NCBI GenBank assembly: GCA_050943575.1
Contig: JBMNPL010000004.1
Coordinates: 1 to 46,741 of the forward strand
Reading direction: 5' to 3'
DNA: 46,741 nt
Origin: WRCA01 sp050943575
Lineage (GTDB): Bacteria; Pseudomonadota; Alphaproteobacteria; Rs-D84
Shown: positions 34,790-43,021 of the stretch, piece by piece
Position numbering within the stretch: the stretch's first letter is position 1
Layout: the number at the start of each line of letters is the position of its first letter
Notes under the pieces: model-generated
What the model was told of the DNA's origin: nothing
Seen by the model: the letters and a program-made list of their open reading frames with translations, nothing else
Database searches by the model: none
Translations under genes and position numbers: made by a program

Positions 34790-36044
34790 ATGCGACTTTT
34801 TTATTTTTCTTATAAACTTCAATTGGTTCTTTTTTATTTTCAACAACGTCTGCATCAATTATAATTTCGGCTAAATCTTGTTTATCTGGAATATCAAACA
34901 TTGGTTGTAATAATAATTTTTCTAAAATACTACGCAATCCACGCGCACCGCTTTTTCTAGCAAGTGCTTTTTTTGCAATTAACTTTAATGCGTCTTCTTT
35001 GATTGTTAATTTTACACCTTCCATTTCTAATAACGCTTGATATTGACGAACAATAGCATTTTTAGGCTTGGTTAAAATTTCAACCAGTGCATCTTCATCC
35101 AATTCATTTAAAGTTGTAATAACTGGTAATCGCCCGATTAATTCAGGAATAATTCCAAAACGAACTAAATCTTCGGGTTGAACATCTGGTAAGTTATTTT
35201 TCGCATCACGTTCTTTTTTACTTGCCACATTTGCACCAAATCCAATTCCTGCGCGTTCATTTGTTCGTGTTCCTATAATTTTATTTAATCCATCAAAAGC
35301 ACCACCACAAATAAATAAAATCTTGCTGGTATCCAGTGTTAATGTGCTTCCACTTGGGTGTTTGCGTTCACCGCCTTGGGGGGAAACATTTGCGATTGTT
35401 CCTTCAATTAATTTTAATAAAGCCTGTTGAACACCTTCACCAGAAACATCACGTGTTAAACTGGGATTTTCGCTTTTACGCGCAATTTTATCAATTTCAT
35501 CAATATAAATAATTCCACGTTGTGCGCGTTCAATATCAAAATTAGCGGCTTGAACAAGTCGTGTTAAAATATTTTCAACATCTTCGCCAACATAACCAGC
35601 CTCGGTAAGTGTGGTCGCATCAGCAATTGCAAATGGAACATCCAATATTTTTGCCAAAGTCTGTGCAAATAATGTTTTACCAGTCCCCGTTGGCCCAATT
35701 ATTAAAATATTTGATTTTTGAACTTCTATATCTGATCGTAATCCCGCACTATGACGTTTATAATGATTATAAACTGCAACTGCTAGTGTTTTTTTTGCTT
35801 CGTCTTGACCGATAATATACTCGTTTAAAATTTCATAAATTTTACTGGGTGTTGGTAAAGCCGCAGCATCTTTTGTAATTTTCTGTCTATCATCATCGGC
35901 TAAAATATCATTACATAAATTTATACATTCATCACAAATACAAACATTTTTACCGGTTACAATTCTACGAACTTCGTGCATTGCTTTACCGCAAAAACTA
36001 CAAATTTGTTGTTCTGATATTTTTTTATCTTCGTTTTCAGACAT
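34788..36044 (-). CDS. clpX: ATP-dependent unfoldase ClpX
   Basis: 418 residues, the full family length. N-terminal zinc domain (C15, C18, C37, C40), Walker A GPTGTGKT (117-124), Walker B IIYIDEID and sensor-2 KSGARGLRSIL are intact. Forms the hexameric cap of ClpP. It follows clpP by 3 bases on the same strand, so they are made together. Confidence 0.98.
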   Translation of the reverse strand: MSENEDKKISEQQICSFCGKAMHEVRRIVTGKNVCICDECINLCNDILADDDRQKITKDAAALPTPSKIYEILNEYIIGQDEAKKTLAVAVYNHYKRHSAGLRSDIEVQKSNILIIGPTGTGKTLFAQTLAKILDVPFAIADATTLTEAGYVGEDVENILTRLVQAANFDIERAQRGIIYIDEIDKIARKSENPSLTRDVSGEGVQQALLKLIEGTIANVSPQGGERKHPSGSTLTLDTSKILFICGGAFDGLNKIIGTRTNERAGIGFGANVASKKERDAKNNLPDVQPEDLVRFGIIPELIGRLPVITTLNELDEDALVEILTKPKNAIVRQYQALLEMEGVKLTIKEDALKLIAKKALARKSGARGLRSILEKLLLQPMFDIPDKQDLAEIIIDADVVENKKEPIEVYKKNKKVA

Positions 36045-36047
36045 ATT

Positions 36048-36632
36048 TTACGCCTTTTTAATCATAACTTCGTCAATTAAACCAAATTCTTTGGCTTCGG
36101 TTGCGGACATAAAATTATCGCGCTCCATAGCATCATGTAATTCTTTTTCTGTTTTTCCGGTAAATTCAGCCATCATTTTAGCGGATTCTTTTTTTAATTT
36201 AGAAAATTCCGCAATATGAATTTCCATATCGGTAACTTGTCCTTGGGTTCCTGCCAAAGGTTGATGAATCATTATACGTGAATGAGGCAGGGCAAAGCGT
36301 TTTCCTTTTTCACCCGCTGCTAAAAGTATTGCCCCCATTGATGCAACTAAACCCATTCCAATAGTAGAAACATTTGCCTTGATATATTGCATAGTATCTA
36401 ATATTGCACGTCCTGCATCAACTTCACCACCAGGGCTTTGAATATACATTGAAATATCTGCATTTGGATTTTCAGATTCCAAAAGAAGTAATTGGGCAAT
36501 TATACTATTTGCCATTTGCGAGTTAATTTCACCTTGCAACATTACAATTCTATCCCGCAACAAACGACTATAAATATCAAAACTGCGTTCGCCTCTGGGG
36601 GTTTCTTCTATAACCATTGGTATTAAAGCCAT
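36048..36632 (-). CDS. clpP: ATP-dependent Clp protease proteolytic subunit
   Basis: 194 residues. Catalytic triad Ser98 (GLVASMGAIL), His123 (RIMIHQPLAG) and Asp172 (MERDNFMS). First gene of the clpP-clpX pair; trigger factor, often upstream, is not here. Shared intergenic space with the divergent 958-residue protein gene. Confidence 0.98.
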   Translation of the reverse strand: MALIPMVIEETPRGERSFDIYSRLLRDRIVMLQGEINSQMANSIIAQLLLLESENPNADISMYIQSPGGEVDAGRAILDTMQYIKANVSTIGMGLVASMGAILLAAGEKGKRFALPHSRIMIHQPLAGTQGQVTDMEIHIAEFSKLKKESAKMMAEFTGKTEKELHDAMERDNFMSATEAKEFGLIDEVMIKKA

Positions 36633-36753
36633 AATTCATCCTTTATGTAAGTGTTTTTTATTATAACATTGAAATTTCCGATTCGCGAGTTTTCCCCTTG
36701 CGCCTTGGTATAAAAATAATGTAAAATCTATTTAAGGAATTTCAAGGGTAAAA

Positions 36754-39630
36754 TTGTATAAATTTCTGCGTTTTTGCGGTATTGTTTTTGTGTGCATATT
36801 ATCTGCACCTGTATTTTCTGCGCAAAATCAACGATCTGTTGTTCAATCTATCGCCAGCCGAACTCCCAGTTCAACAAATCAATCAATTGAAACACGTTCT
36901 AATAGAAAATCAAATTCTATAAATTCTGTTTCATCTCGTAATTCCGCGCAACCTGCCAGAACGGCGGCAAATGTTATTGTAAATAGAAGTGGGACAACAA
37001 ATAATGTTCGTTCTGCGGTGCGTCAAAATCCATCCATCAGTGCAAGTAATATATCACGATCTGCTATTGCCTCATCAAGCACATCAATGGGCGATGGGTA
37101 TAATACTTGCAGAGAGGCTTATTTTGCATGTATGGATCAATTTTGTGCGTATAAAGATGAAACATATCGTCGTTGTGTTTGCAGTTCCAGACTTGATGGT
37201 TTAAGAGAAATGGCAAATAAAGTTGGTCAAACTCAACATCAACTAGAAAATTTTGCTGATTATAATATTGATGCTATTTCTAAAACTGCCAAAGAAGTTT
37301 CCGCATCACTTACTGCAAGTGCGGGTGAAAGTAGTGTTTTGGCTGATAAATCTGAAAGTGCTCAAAAATTAGCTGGCATATCTGCAATTTTAAGCAATAC
37401 AAAAACAAAATCTTTATCTACTTCTGGCACATTGGATATTGCGGGTGATATTGGTGCTATATGGAGCACACCTGATTTTATTGGCAGTTCAGATATTGCA
37501 AATATGGAGGGTGAAAAACTATATTCCCAGGTTCACGGTCAATGTTTAGATATGGTTGCAAATGTATGCCCCCGCGAAGCGACATTAAATATGGTTGTAT
37601 CTGCGTATGGTATGTATATAGAACAAGATTGTAATATTATCCAAGCATCATTAGAGGGCAGAAAAACAACCGCCGCCGCTGCTGTTAGAATGACAAATCG
37701 CAATATGGAATTGGCAAGATTGGAAAATTATGATGCGCATAATTCTACCGAAATAAATGATTGTATTGCCCAAGTACGCAAAGATATAACTTCGGATACA
37801 GCATGCGGTGCAAATTTTGTTCATTGTTTGGATGTTACGGGTTTATATCTAGATTTTAATACTGGTGAACCTATATATTCTCCGGATTTTTTTAAATTGG
37901 AAAATCAAACGACTTTGGATGGGGATTTTTTAAATTCAAACACGAATCGTTTATTAATTGCAAAACTAGAAGAATATAAAGCATCCGCATCACGTGGATT
38001 GGATACTTGTCGTGATGTTGCCGATGATGTTTGGGCAGAATTTAAACGTCAGGCTGTAATAGAAATTTATCAAGCACAACAAGCACGGGTAAAGCAAGTC
38101 CGAGACGAATGTCTTTCTGTTGTTAATCAATGTTATGATGAAAAAATTGGTCAGTTAAAAAACTTTGCAAATCTAGATTCTCAAATGATGATTGGTCAAT
38201 CAGTTGCCACAGCCGAAGCATTATGCCAAGAAAAATTAAATTCATGTAGTAATGTTTTTGGTGGTGGATCAGCAGGATTGGAATCATTATTAACATTTGT
38301 TAAAGATGTTGGTTCATCAAAAATCTCAGAAAATTGTAAAGAAAATCTTGATAAATATATTCATGAAGTATGTGCAACTACGGGGGATTTATCACATAGC
38401 TATCCATATTCTTGTCGTGTAAGAAATCCAGGTTCTTATGAATGTGAAATGCAACGTTGGGTACAAGAGGGATCGGCATCATGCTCTGCAACACAATCTG
38501 GGTCTGTTTATGAATTATTGGTAAAATACGCGCGTGAAAATTGTGTTCGTTCTGATTATCCGGCGAACACACCATTACCATCGGACGTTATGGAATATGT
38601 TAATAGTATATTTGACACAGTTTTATATGACATGCGATTGGTATTAAAATCTGAATGTGAATTATATTCTGGTGAATGGATTGATAGTGGTTCAAAATCT
38701 AATATTGAACTTTATACACAATTGGTAACAGCATCAGATTTATGGGGTTCTTGTATAAAACCTTATTGTGTTTTCCAAGGGGACGCATACTTGGATGATA
38801 ATGGTGTTAAACGTTGTTGCCCACCAAATTCAATTTATGACGAAACTTGTTCCACAGATAATCCTTGTATACCAGGAACAAAATGCAGACTAATAACTTG
38901 TCCAGCAAATGCAACTATTAATACATCTATATGCGATACCCCTGAAAAAATAATAAGTTCAGATCCACCTATACTGGGGGGGTGTATAAATAATACTAAT
39001 ACATCAAATTCATCATATTGTAAATGTTCATCAAATTATTATAGTATTCCAACAGATTATAATGATGTTGTTGAAGGTTTTAATTTTGAAGATTTTAATT
39101 TTGAAGATGGACAAGGAGTATGCTGGCCAAAATGTCCGACAAATTCACATTGGGTTTCTAAAAACGATTGTGGTGCTTCTGGTGCCGTTGGAGTACATCA
39201 AGGATGTGTATCAAAATATTGTCAGTGTGATATAGGTTATAAAGTTGGCGAGATAGCCGGTAGCTTTGATCAACAAGAAGTAGGTGGTATGGTACAACCA
39301 GGTGGCGCGGCGGTTTTACCAATTACATTACAAAAAGGTAATATAAATATAACGAAAAAAAATAAGTCAAATATTCCAAATAATAAAAAAGCAGGTGATA
39401 AAATAGCCCGAGCAGGTGGTACGATGCCAGGTGGTTTAACACCTTATACAACAAAGATATGTATATCCTATTGCCCACCAAATTCAACATATAGCACCTC
39501 TTGTACTGGTCCAGGTCCTCTTCATATTAGTTGTTTCGCTAATAGTGAATATGCAGGTTGTAAATGTAATTATGGTTATCACGCCTCGGGTGATAATTGT
39601 GTTCCAAATAATTTTGACAATGGGTATTAA
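36754..39630 (+). CDS. Large secreted Cys-rich protein, paralog family member A
   Basis: 958 residues starting at a TTG (36754) after AAGGG. Signal peptide (MYKFLRFCGIVFVCILSAPV, cleaved near FSA-QN), a Ser/Asn/Arg-rich region to ~110, then the family motif C119-C126-C131-C141-C143. Many further cysteines follow, mid-protein helical parts with ARVKQVRDECLSVVNQC, then a C-terminal region (~680-950) of EGF-like-spaced cysteine clusters such as CKCSSNYYS and CKCNYGYHASGDNC. Unlike the two paralogs downstream, it lacks the Gly-rich C-terminal stretch. Disulfide-rich, so periplasmic or surface; function unknown. Confidence 0.85.
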   Translation: MYKFLRFCGIVFVCILSAPVFSAQNQRSVVQSIASRTPSSTNQSIETRSNRKSNSINSVSSRNSAQPARTAANVIVNRSGTTNNVRSAVRQNPSISASNISRSAIASSSTSMGDGYNTCREAYFACMDQFCAYKDETYRRCVCSSRLDGLREMANKVGQTQHQLENFADYNIDAISKTAKEVSASLTASAGESSVLADKSESAQKLAGISAILSNTKTKSLSTSGTLDIAGDIGAIWSTPDFIGSSDIANMEGEKLYSQVHGQCLDMVANVCPREATLNMVVSAYGMYIEQDCNIIQASLEGRKTTAAAAVRMTNRNMELARLENYDAHNSTEINDCIAQVRKDITSDTACGANFVHCLDVTGLYLDFNTGEPIYSPDFFKLENQTTLDGDFLNSNTNRLLIAKLEEYKASASRGLDTCRDVADDVWAEFKRQAVIEIYQAQQARVKQVRDECLSVVNQCYDEKIGQLKNFANLDSQMMIGQSVATAEALCQEKLNSCSNVFGGGSAGLESLLTFVKDVGSSKISENCKENLDKYIHEVCATTGDLSHSYPYSCRVRNPGSYECEMQRWVQEGSASCSATQSGSVYELLVKYARENCVRSDYPANTPLPSDVMEYVNSIFDTVLYDMRLVLKSECELYSGEWIDSGSKSNIELYTQLVTASDLWGSCIKPYCVFQGDAYLDDNGVKRCCPPNSIYDETCSTDNPCIPGTKCRLITCPANATINTSICDTPEKIISSDPPILGGCINNTNTSNSSYCKCSSNYYSIPTDYNDVVEGFNFEDFNFEDGQGVCWPKCPTNSHWVSKNDCGASGAVGVHQGCVSKYCQCDIGYKVGEIAGSFDQQEVGGMVQPGGAAVLPITLQKGNINITKKNKSNIPNNKKAGDKIARAGGTMPGGLTPYTTKICISYCPPNSTYSTSCTGPGPLHISCFANSEYAGCKCNYGYHASGDNCVPNNFDNGY

Positions 39631-39701
39631 GGTCCGATTGTTAATCCTTAAAAAAATAAAAAACAAATCAAAAACTCTGATTTTCCTTGCTTTTTTTATA
39701 T

Positions 39702-39731
39702 TTGACGAATAAGATGCTTTTAATTAAATAC
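39702..39731 (+). promoter_or_regulatory. Promoter of infA
   Basis: TTGACG (39702-39707), 17-18 base spacer and TTAAAT/TAAATA (39725-39731). AAGG ribosome site in front of the ATG at 39743. Confidence 0.55.
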
Positions 39732-39742
39732 AAAGGTAAAAT

Positions 39743-39991
39743 ATGGCAAAAGATGATGTAATTGTTTTTAATGGTGTTGTAGAAGATAAATTACCAAATA
39801 CAATGTTTCGTGTTCGGTTGGAAAACGGACATGAAATTTTAGCAACTGTATCTGGCAAAATGCGTAAATCCAGAATATGGGTAAATGTTGGTGAAAAGGT
39901 CAGGGTGGAAATGACCCCGTATGATTTAAATAAAGGGCGAATAGTTTATGCCGAACGCGTTCGCACCCCCACAACATCATCACAAGAATAA
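39743..39991 (+). CDS. infA: Translation initiation factor IF-1
   Basis: 82 residues. The OB-fold sequence MAKDDVIVFNGVVEDKLPNT and the RKSRIWVNVGEKVRVEMTPY segment are canonical. The C-terminus runs ~10 residues past a minimal IF-1. It is not in the spc operon here but single, next to tRNA-Arg. Confidence 0.97.
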   Translation: MAKDDVIVFNGVVEDKLPNTMFRVRLENGHEILATVSGKMRKSRIWVNVGEKVRVEMTPYDLNKGRIVYAERVRTPTTSSQE

Positions 39992-40010
39992 AAAATCCGC
40001 AAACACAAAC

Positions 40011-40085
40011 TCTCATCTTTTGACCACAACAAAAAATAAAATGACCAAAAAAGGTCATTTAATTTTTTGGCGCGCCCAGAAAGAT
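40011..40085. repeat. Duplicated tRNA-Arg 3' end with terminator (copy 1)
   Basis: This ~75-base stretch repeats 40200-40276: TCTCATCTTT, TGACCAC, the terminator hairpin, ATTTAATTTTTTGG and the last ~17 bases of the tRNA-Arg (CGCGCCCAGAAAGAT), offset by 191-192 bases. The tRNA part stops at T-arm level. This is the form left by integration at a tRNA 3' end or by local duplication. Confidence 0.85.
40028..40060 (-). terminator. Orphan copy of the tRNA-Arg terminator
   Basis: Leftward AAATGACC (40060-40053) pairs with GGTCATTT (40046-40039), then a T-rich tract. Copy of 40222-40251 that no longer adjoins a complete tRNA. Confidence 0.75.
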
Positions 40086-40199
40086 GGCACATTCCCATTT
40101 TATGGGTCCCTTTCGCGTCGTAAGGTTCAAACTTCACAATGTTTGTTTTCACCAACTTCCCGCTCCGAACTCTACGCCACTTTGTGGCTTTTACCGAGT
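40086..40199. other. Insert between tRNA-Arg repeats
   Basis: About 114 bases unlike the flanks, with two short hairpins that share a TTT loop, CCCAT-TTT-ATGGG and GCCAC-TTT-GTGGC. No credible gene. It may be a small palindromic mobile repeat. Confidence 0.5.
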
Positions 40200-40276
40200 T
40201 CTCATCTTTCATTGACCACAGCAAAAAACAAAATGACCAAAAAGGTCATTTAATTTTTTGGCGCGCCCAGAAAGAT
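40200..40276. repeat. tRNA-Arg 3' end and terminator (copy 2, native)
   Basis: Partner of 40011-40085. This copy joins the intact tRNA. Confidence 0.85.
40222..40251 (-). terminator. Terminator of tRNA-Arg
   Basis: Leftward AAATGACC (40251-40244) pairs with GGTCATTT (40238-40231), then a T-rich tract (TGTTTTTTG), just after the tRNA 3' end. Confidence 0.85.
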
Positions 40277-40335
40277 TCGAACTCTCAGTCTTCTGATCCG
40301 TAGTCAGATGCTTTATCCAGTTAAGCTATGGGCGC
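40259..40335 (-). tRNA. tRNA-Arg(ACG)
   Basis: Minus-strand cloverleaf with acceptor GCGCCCA/TGGGCGC, encoded CCA, D stem GCTT/AAGC, anticodon stem TCTGA/TCAGA with loop CTACGGA, and T loop TTCGAAT. Anticodon ACG becomes ICG after deamination and reads CGU/CGC/CGA. The 3' 17 bases are repeated 191 bases away. Confidence 0.96.
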
Positions 40336-40372
40336 TTGCGGGTAAAATAATAAACCCACAACTGCTTAAAAT

Positions 40373-40406
40373 CAAGTAATTTTTATATATTGTGAAAAAT
40401 TACTTG
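40373..40406. repeat. Perfect 12-bp inverted repeat
   Basis: CAAGTAATTTTT (40373-40384) and AAAAATTACTTG (40395-40406) around ATATATTGTG. It lies between the divergent tRNA-Arg and secG genes and overlaps their -35 elements, so it could be an operator. Confidence 0.8.
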
Positions 40407-40409
40407 CAA
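40382..40409 (-). promoter_or_regulatory. Promoter of tRNA-Arg
   Basis: Leftward TTGCAA (40409-40404), 16-base spacer, TATAAA (40387-40382), ~47 bases before the tRNA. The -35 hexamer is self-complementary and shared with the secG promoter. Confidence 0.5.
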
Positions 40410-40432
40410 ATTACAGGGTAAAAGTTTATATT
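40404..40432 (+). promoter_or_regulatory. Promoter of secG
   Basis: TTGCAA (40404-40409), 17-base spacer, TATATT (40427-40432). AAAGGA ribosome site before ATG 40458. Confidence 0.7.
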
Positions 40433-40457
40433 TTTAGCAAAATTCAAAGGATAGTTT

Positions 40458-40772
40458 ATGTTTTCTGTATTACTTGTTTTACTAGTTATCGTTACTATTA
40501 TGATGATTGGTGTGATTTTATTACAAAAATCAGAAGGGTCCGGTATGTCCGGCAGCAGTGCAGCATCAATGTTTGGTGGTGCATTAACTGGTGCGGCTGC
40601 GGGAAATTTTTTAACAAAAACTACAACTATTCTTGCAATAATTTTCTTTGTTTTATGTGGGGCTTTGGCAATTGTATCCAGTCGTACGGCAAATAAACCG
40701 GCAGTCAGTGAATTACAACAAGAACTTGCACATCCAACTATACCTGAACCAGCAAATGTTCCTGTAAATTAA
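40458..40772 (+). CDS. secG: Protein translocase subunit SecG
   Basis: 104 residues. Two membrane helices (~3-22, ~57-76) with the conserved loop LLQKSEGSGMSGSSAASMFG, and the TILAIIFFVLCGALAIV second helix. The tail is hydrophilic. SecYEG stabilising subunit. Closed by a terminator with a perfect 10-bp stem. Confidence 0.95.
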   Translation: MFSVLLVLLVIVTIMMIGVILLQKSEGSGMSGSSAASMFGGALTGAAAGNFLTKTTTILAIIFFVLCGALAIVSSRTANKPAVSELQQELAHPTIPEPANVPVN

Positions 40773-40797
40773 AAATCGCCTTGGTGGCGATTTTTTT
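40771..40797 (+). terminator. Terminator of secG
   Basis: AAAAATCGCC (40771-40780) pairs with GGCGATTTTT (40786-40795), loop TTGGT, then T residues. It starts right behind the secG stop codon. Confidence 0.95.
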
Positions 40798-40887
40798 AAT
40801 TATTTTATTTTTCATATTTTTATAAGATTTTTTAATTGCTGTAATCGCTAATATCTGATAAAATTAGATTAATAGTAAGAGTTGGAG

Positions 40888-43005
40888 ATGAGAAAAGTTT
40901 TCGCAATCGCGTTTGCTGTTATTTTTGCTTTGCCTGCATTTGCCGCAGAAAAGCCCGCGTCAACCACACGTGTTGGTGCAATCAGATCAACCGCTTCACG
41001 TGCCCCAGCCACAGTGGCTGCTGTTAAAAAACTACAGGCATCAGATATAAATCCATCATCACCAGCAGTAAAATCATCCACATCTGTTAAAACAGAAAAT
41101 ACAAAAACCCAAGAAGAAACAGATTGCAGAACTGAATATCGTAAATGTATGGATGATTTTTGTTTACTAGATGAACCCGAAGGGTTGCGTTGCGCTTGTT
41201 CTGATAACATTGATGCGTCCAAATCAATAATTAAAGAAATTCAAAAAATTCAAAAAGATGCTGAAAAACTATTTAGCGAGGGTGTAGAACGTGAAAAACT
41301 TGGCGCTCGTGCAGAATTGGCTTTTGCGGAAAATAAAAATAATAAAGCGAAAAGCAATCGTTTTGCGGCTTGGTTGGAATCAGGAAGTCTCATCGGTGAA
41401 GAACAAGAACTTGATGAAGATTTGGAAATAGGTGCTGATTTATTTAATATGGCGTCCGAGCATTGCGCAAGTAAACTAGATGCTTGTCCTGATACTGCTG
41501 AAATGGAAAAACTATTATATTCACGTATGATTACAGCAGATTGTAAATCTTTCAGTCAATATCTTGATACGCAAAAAATCGCCGCAGAACAAAATAAAGC
41601 CGCCGCTGAAAAAGCAGTTCGTACCGCACGAGTAGAAATGTTAGATACGACAAATAAATATAATCGTGGCGAATGTTTATTGGCTTACAAGGCTTGTATC
41701 TCGGACAAGGGCGGTTGCGGGGTTAATTTTGAAAATTGTATGGATGAATCTTTATTACAACGTCGCGCCAATGCATGCTCGGATGTTTTGGATCAATGTA
41801 TGGCGGTTAAACAAGATGTATTAAAAGATTGGGCAGAAGAAACCAAAGTTGTATTAGCACAGGCTGCCGAATACGAGCGCACAAATAAACCATTAATGTG
41901 TCGTTCAAAAATTCGTGCTTGTTTGGAAGAAGGGTGCAACACATCAACAAATGTTATGTGTTTAACAGATATTAATGTTGCGGCGGGAATATGCCCAATA
42001 ATTGATGATTGTGATGCATTAGTGCCAGGATTAAAAGAGGCGTATAAAGACGAATTAGCAGCATTACGTGTGAATTTTTGTCAGAATGATGTAACAAAAT
42101 GTATGCAAGACAAATGCGGTTCTAATTTTACAGCACCAGAATGTGTGGGACAAAAGATAAGCGATTTACAACACATGTGTCCACAATCAATGTTTCCATC
42201 TTGTAAAGATATTCAAAATTATGATGCGATTAAAGCTGCGGTTGCATTACGCGTAGATTATAATTTATTAAATGGGTGTGTAAATTTTGCAGAAGAATTT
42301 TTGGGTAAATCAGGTTGTGGTACAGAAATGAATTGTATCCCAGAAGATCCACGTATTACATCTCTGACTGAAATTCCATCTAACGAAGGGGAGTTCAAGG
42401 CAGAATTAATCGCCGCAGCCGAAGCCGCATCAGATAAATTTTTTGATGATATGGAAAAAGAATCTCTAATTGCTTCAAGGTGCGTAGAATCTGCTCAACC
42501 AGCAGGTAAAAAATCATTCAAAGGAACAATGTTCGGAGAATTAAGACTAAAAGGTCGCATTGCAGCGGTTAAAAGAATGGAAAGATTATATAATAAAAAA
42601 GTTGATGAAATTTCTCGTTCTAAATCCTTGGAAGAAGCACGTGCCAGATGTGATGAAATTTACGCCGAAGCAGTTGCACAAAATAGCCCTCATGATCGCA
42701 GTGAAAACAAAGAAGGTAGTTGGACGACGGCATATATCTTTGAACCAGATTTACGTAATTGTCAATTAACTCGCTGGGAAAAAGTTTGTGAAACTGGCGG
42801 TGAATCCAAAGCCTCGGGTATAACCAAGGGGGTTGCTGGTGGTGCAGCATTGGGCGCCAGTGCAGGTAGTGCTTTTGGTGGATGGGGAACTTTAATAGGC
42901 GTTGTTGTTGGTGGTGCAGGTGGTGCAATTGCAGGTGGTAAAACAGCAAACAAACAAACAATATGTCACGAAGTTGGCCCAATTTACGAAGATAGAAATA
43001 TCTGA
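40888..43005 (+). CDS. Large secreted Cys-rich protein, paralog family member B
   Basis: 705 residues from ATG 40888 (an in-frame TTG six bases before is rejected). Signal peptide MRKVFAIAFAVIFALPAFAA. Family motif C80-C87-C92-C102-C104, then an acidic helical section, KAVRTARVEMLDTTNKYNRG followed by CLLAYKACISDKGGCGVNFE, and further cysteines in pairs. The C-terminus has a glycine zipper (GVAGGAALGASAGSAFGGWG, then IGVVVGGAGGAIAGG) able to insert in a membrane or self-pack. First gene of a pair with its paralog 16 bases downstream. Envelope or surface role inferred. Confidence 0.88.
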   Translation: MRKVFAIAFAVIFALPAFAAEKPASTTRVGAIRSTASRAPATVAAVKKLQASDINPSSPAVKSSTSVKTENTKTQEETDCRTEYRKCMDDFCLLDEPEGLRCACSDNIDASKSIIKEIQKIQKDAEKLFSEGVEREKLGARAELAFAENKNNKAKSNRFAAWLESGSLIGEEQELDEDLEIGADLFNMASEHCASKLDACPDTAEMEKLLYSRMITADCKSFSQYLDTQKIAAEQNKAAAEKAVRTARVEMLDTTNKYNRGECLLAYKACISDKGGCGVNFENCMDESLLQRRANACSDVLDQCMAVKQDVLKDWAEETKVVLAQAAEYERTNKPLMCRSKIRACLEEGCNTSTNVMCLTDINVAAGICPIIDDCDALVPGLKEAYKDELAALRVNFCQNDVTKCMQDKCGSNFTAPECVGQKISDLQHMCPQSMFPSCKDIQNYDAIKAAVALRVDYNLLNGCVNFAEEFLGKSGCGTEMNCIPEDPRITSLTEIPSNEGEFKAELIAAAEAASDKFFDDMEKESLIASRCVESAQPAGKKSFKGTMFGELRLKGRIAAVKRMERLYNKKVDEISRSKSLEEARARCDEIYAEAVAQNSPHDRSENKEGSWTTAYIFEPDLRNCQLTRWEKVCETGGESKASGITKGVAGGAALGASAGSAFGGWGTLIGVVVGGAGGAIAGGKTANKQTICHEVGPIYEDRNI

Positions 43006-43021
43006 TTTATCGGAGAAGAGA

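Noticed and set aside
39948..40253. 101-residue plus-strand ORF over the tRNA-Arg repeats
   Set aside because: It is built from the repeated terminator and tRNA sequence and overlaps infA; no plausible start signal.
42902..43021. Upstream extension of the third Cys-rich paralog
   Set aside because: It overlaps the previous gene; the ATG at 43022 has a ribosome site and begins a proper signal peptide.
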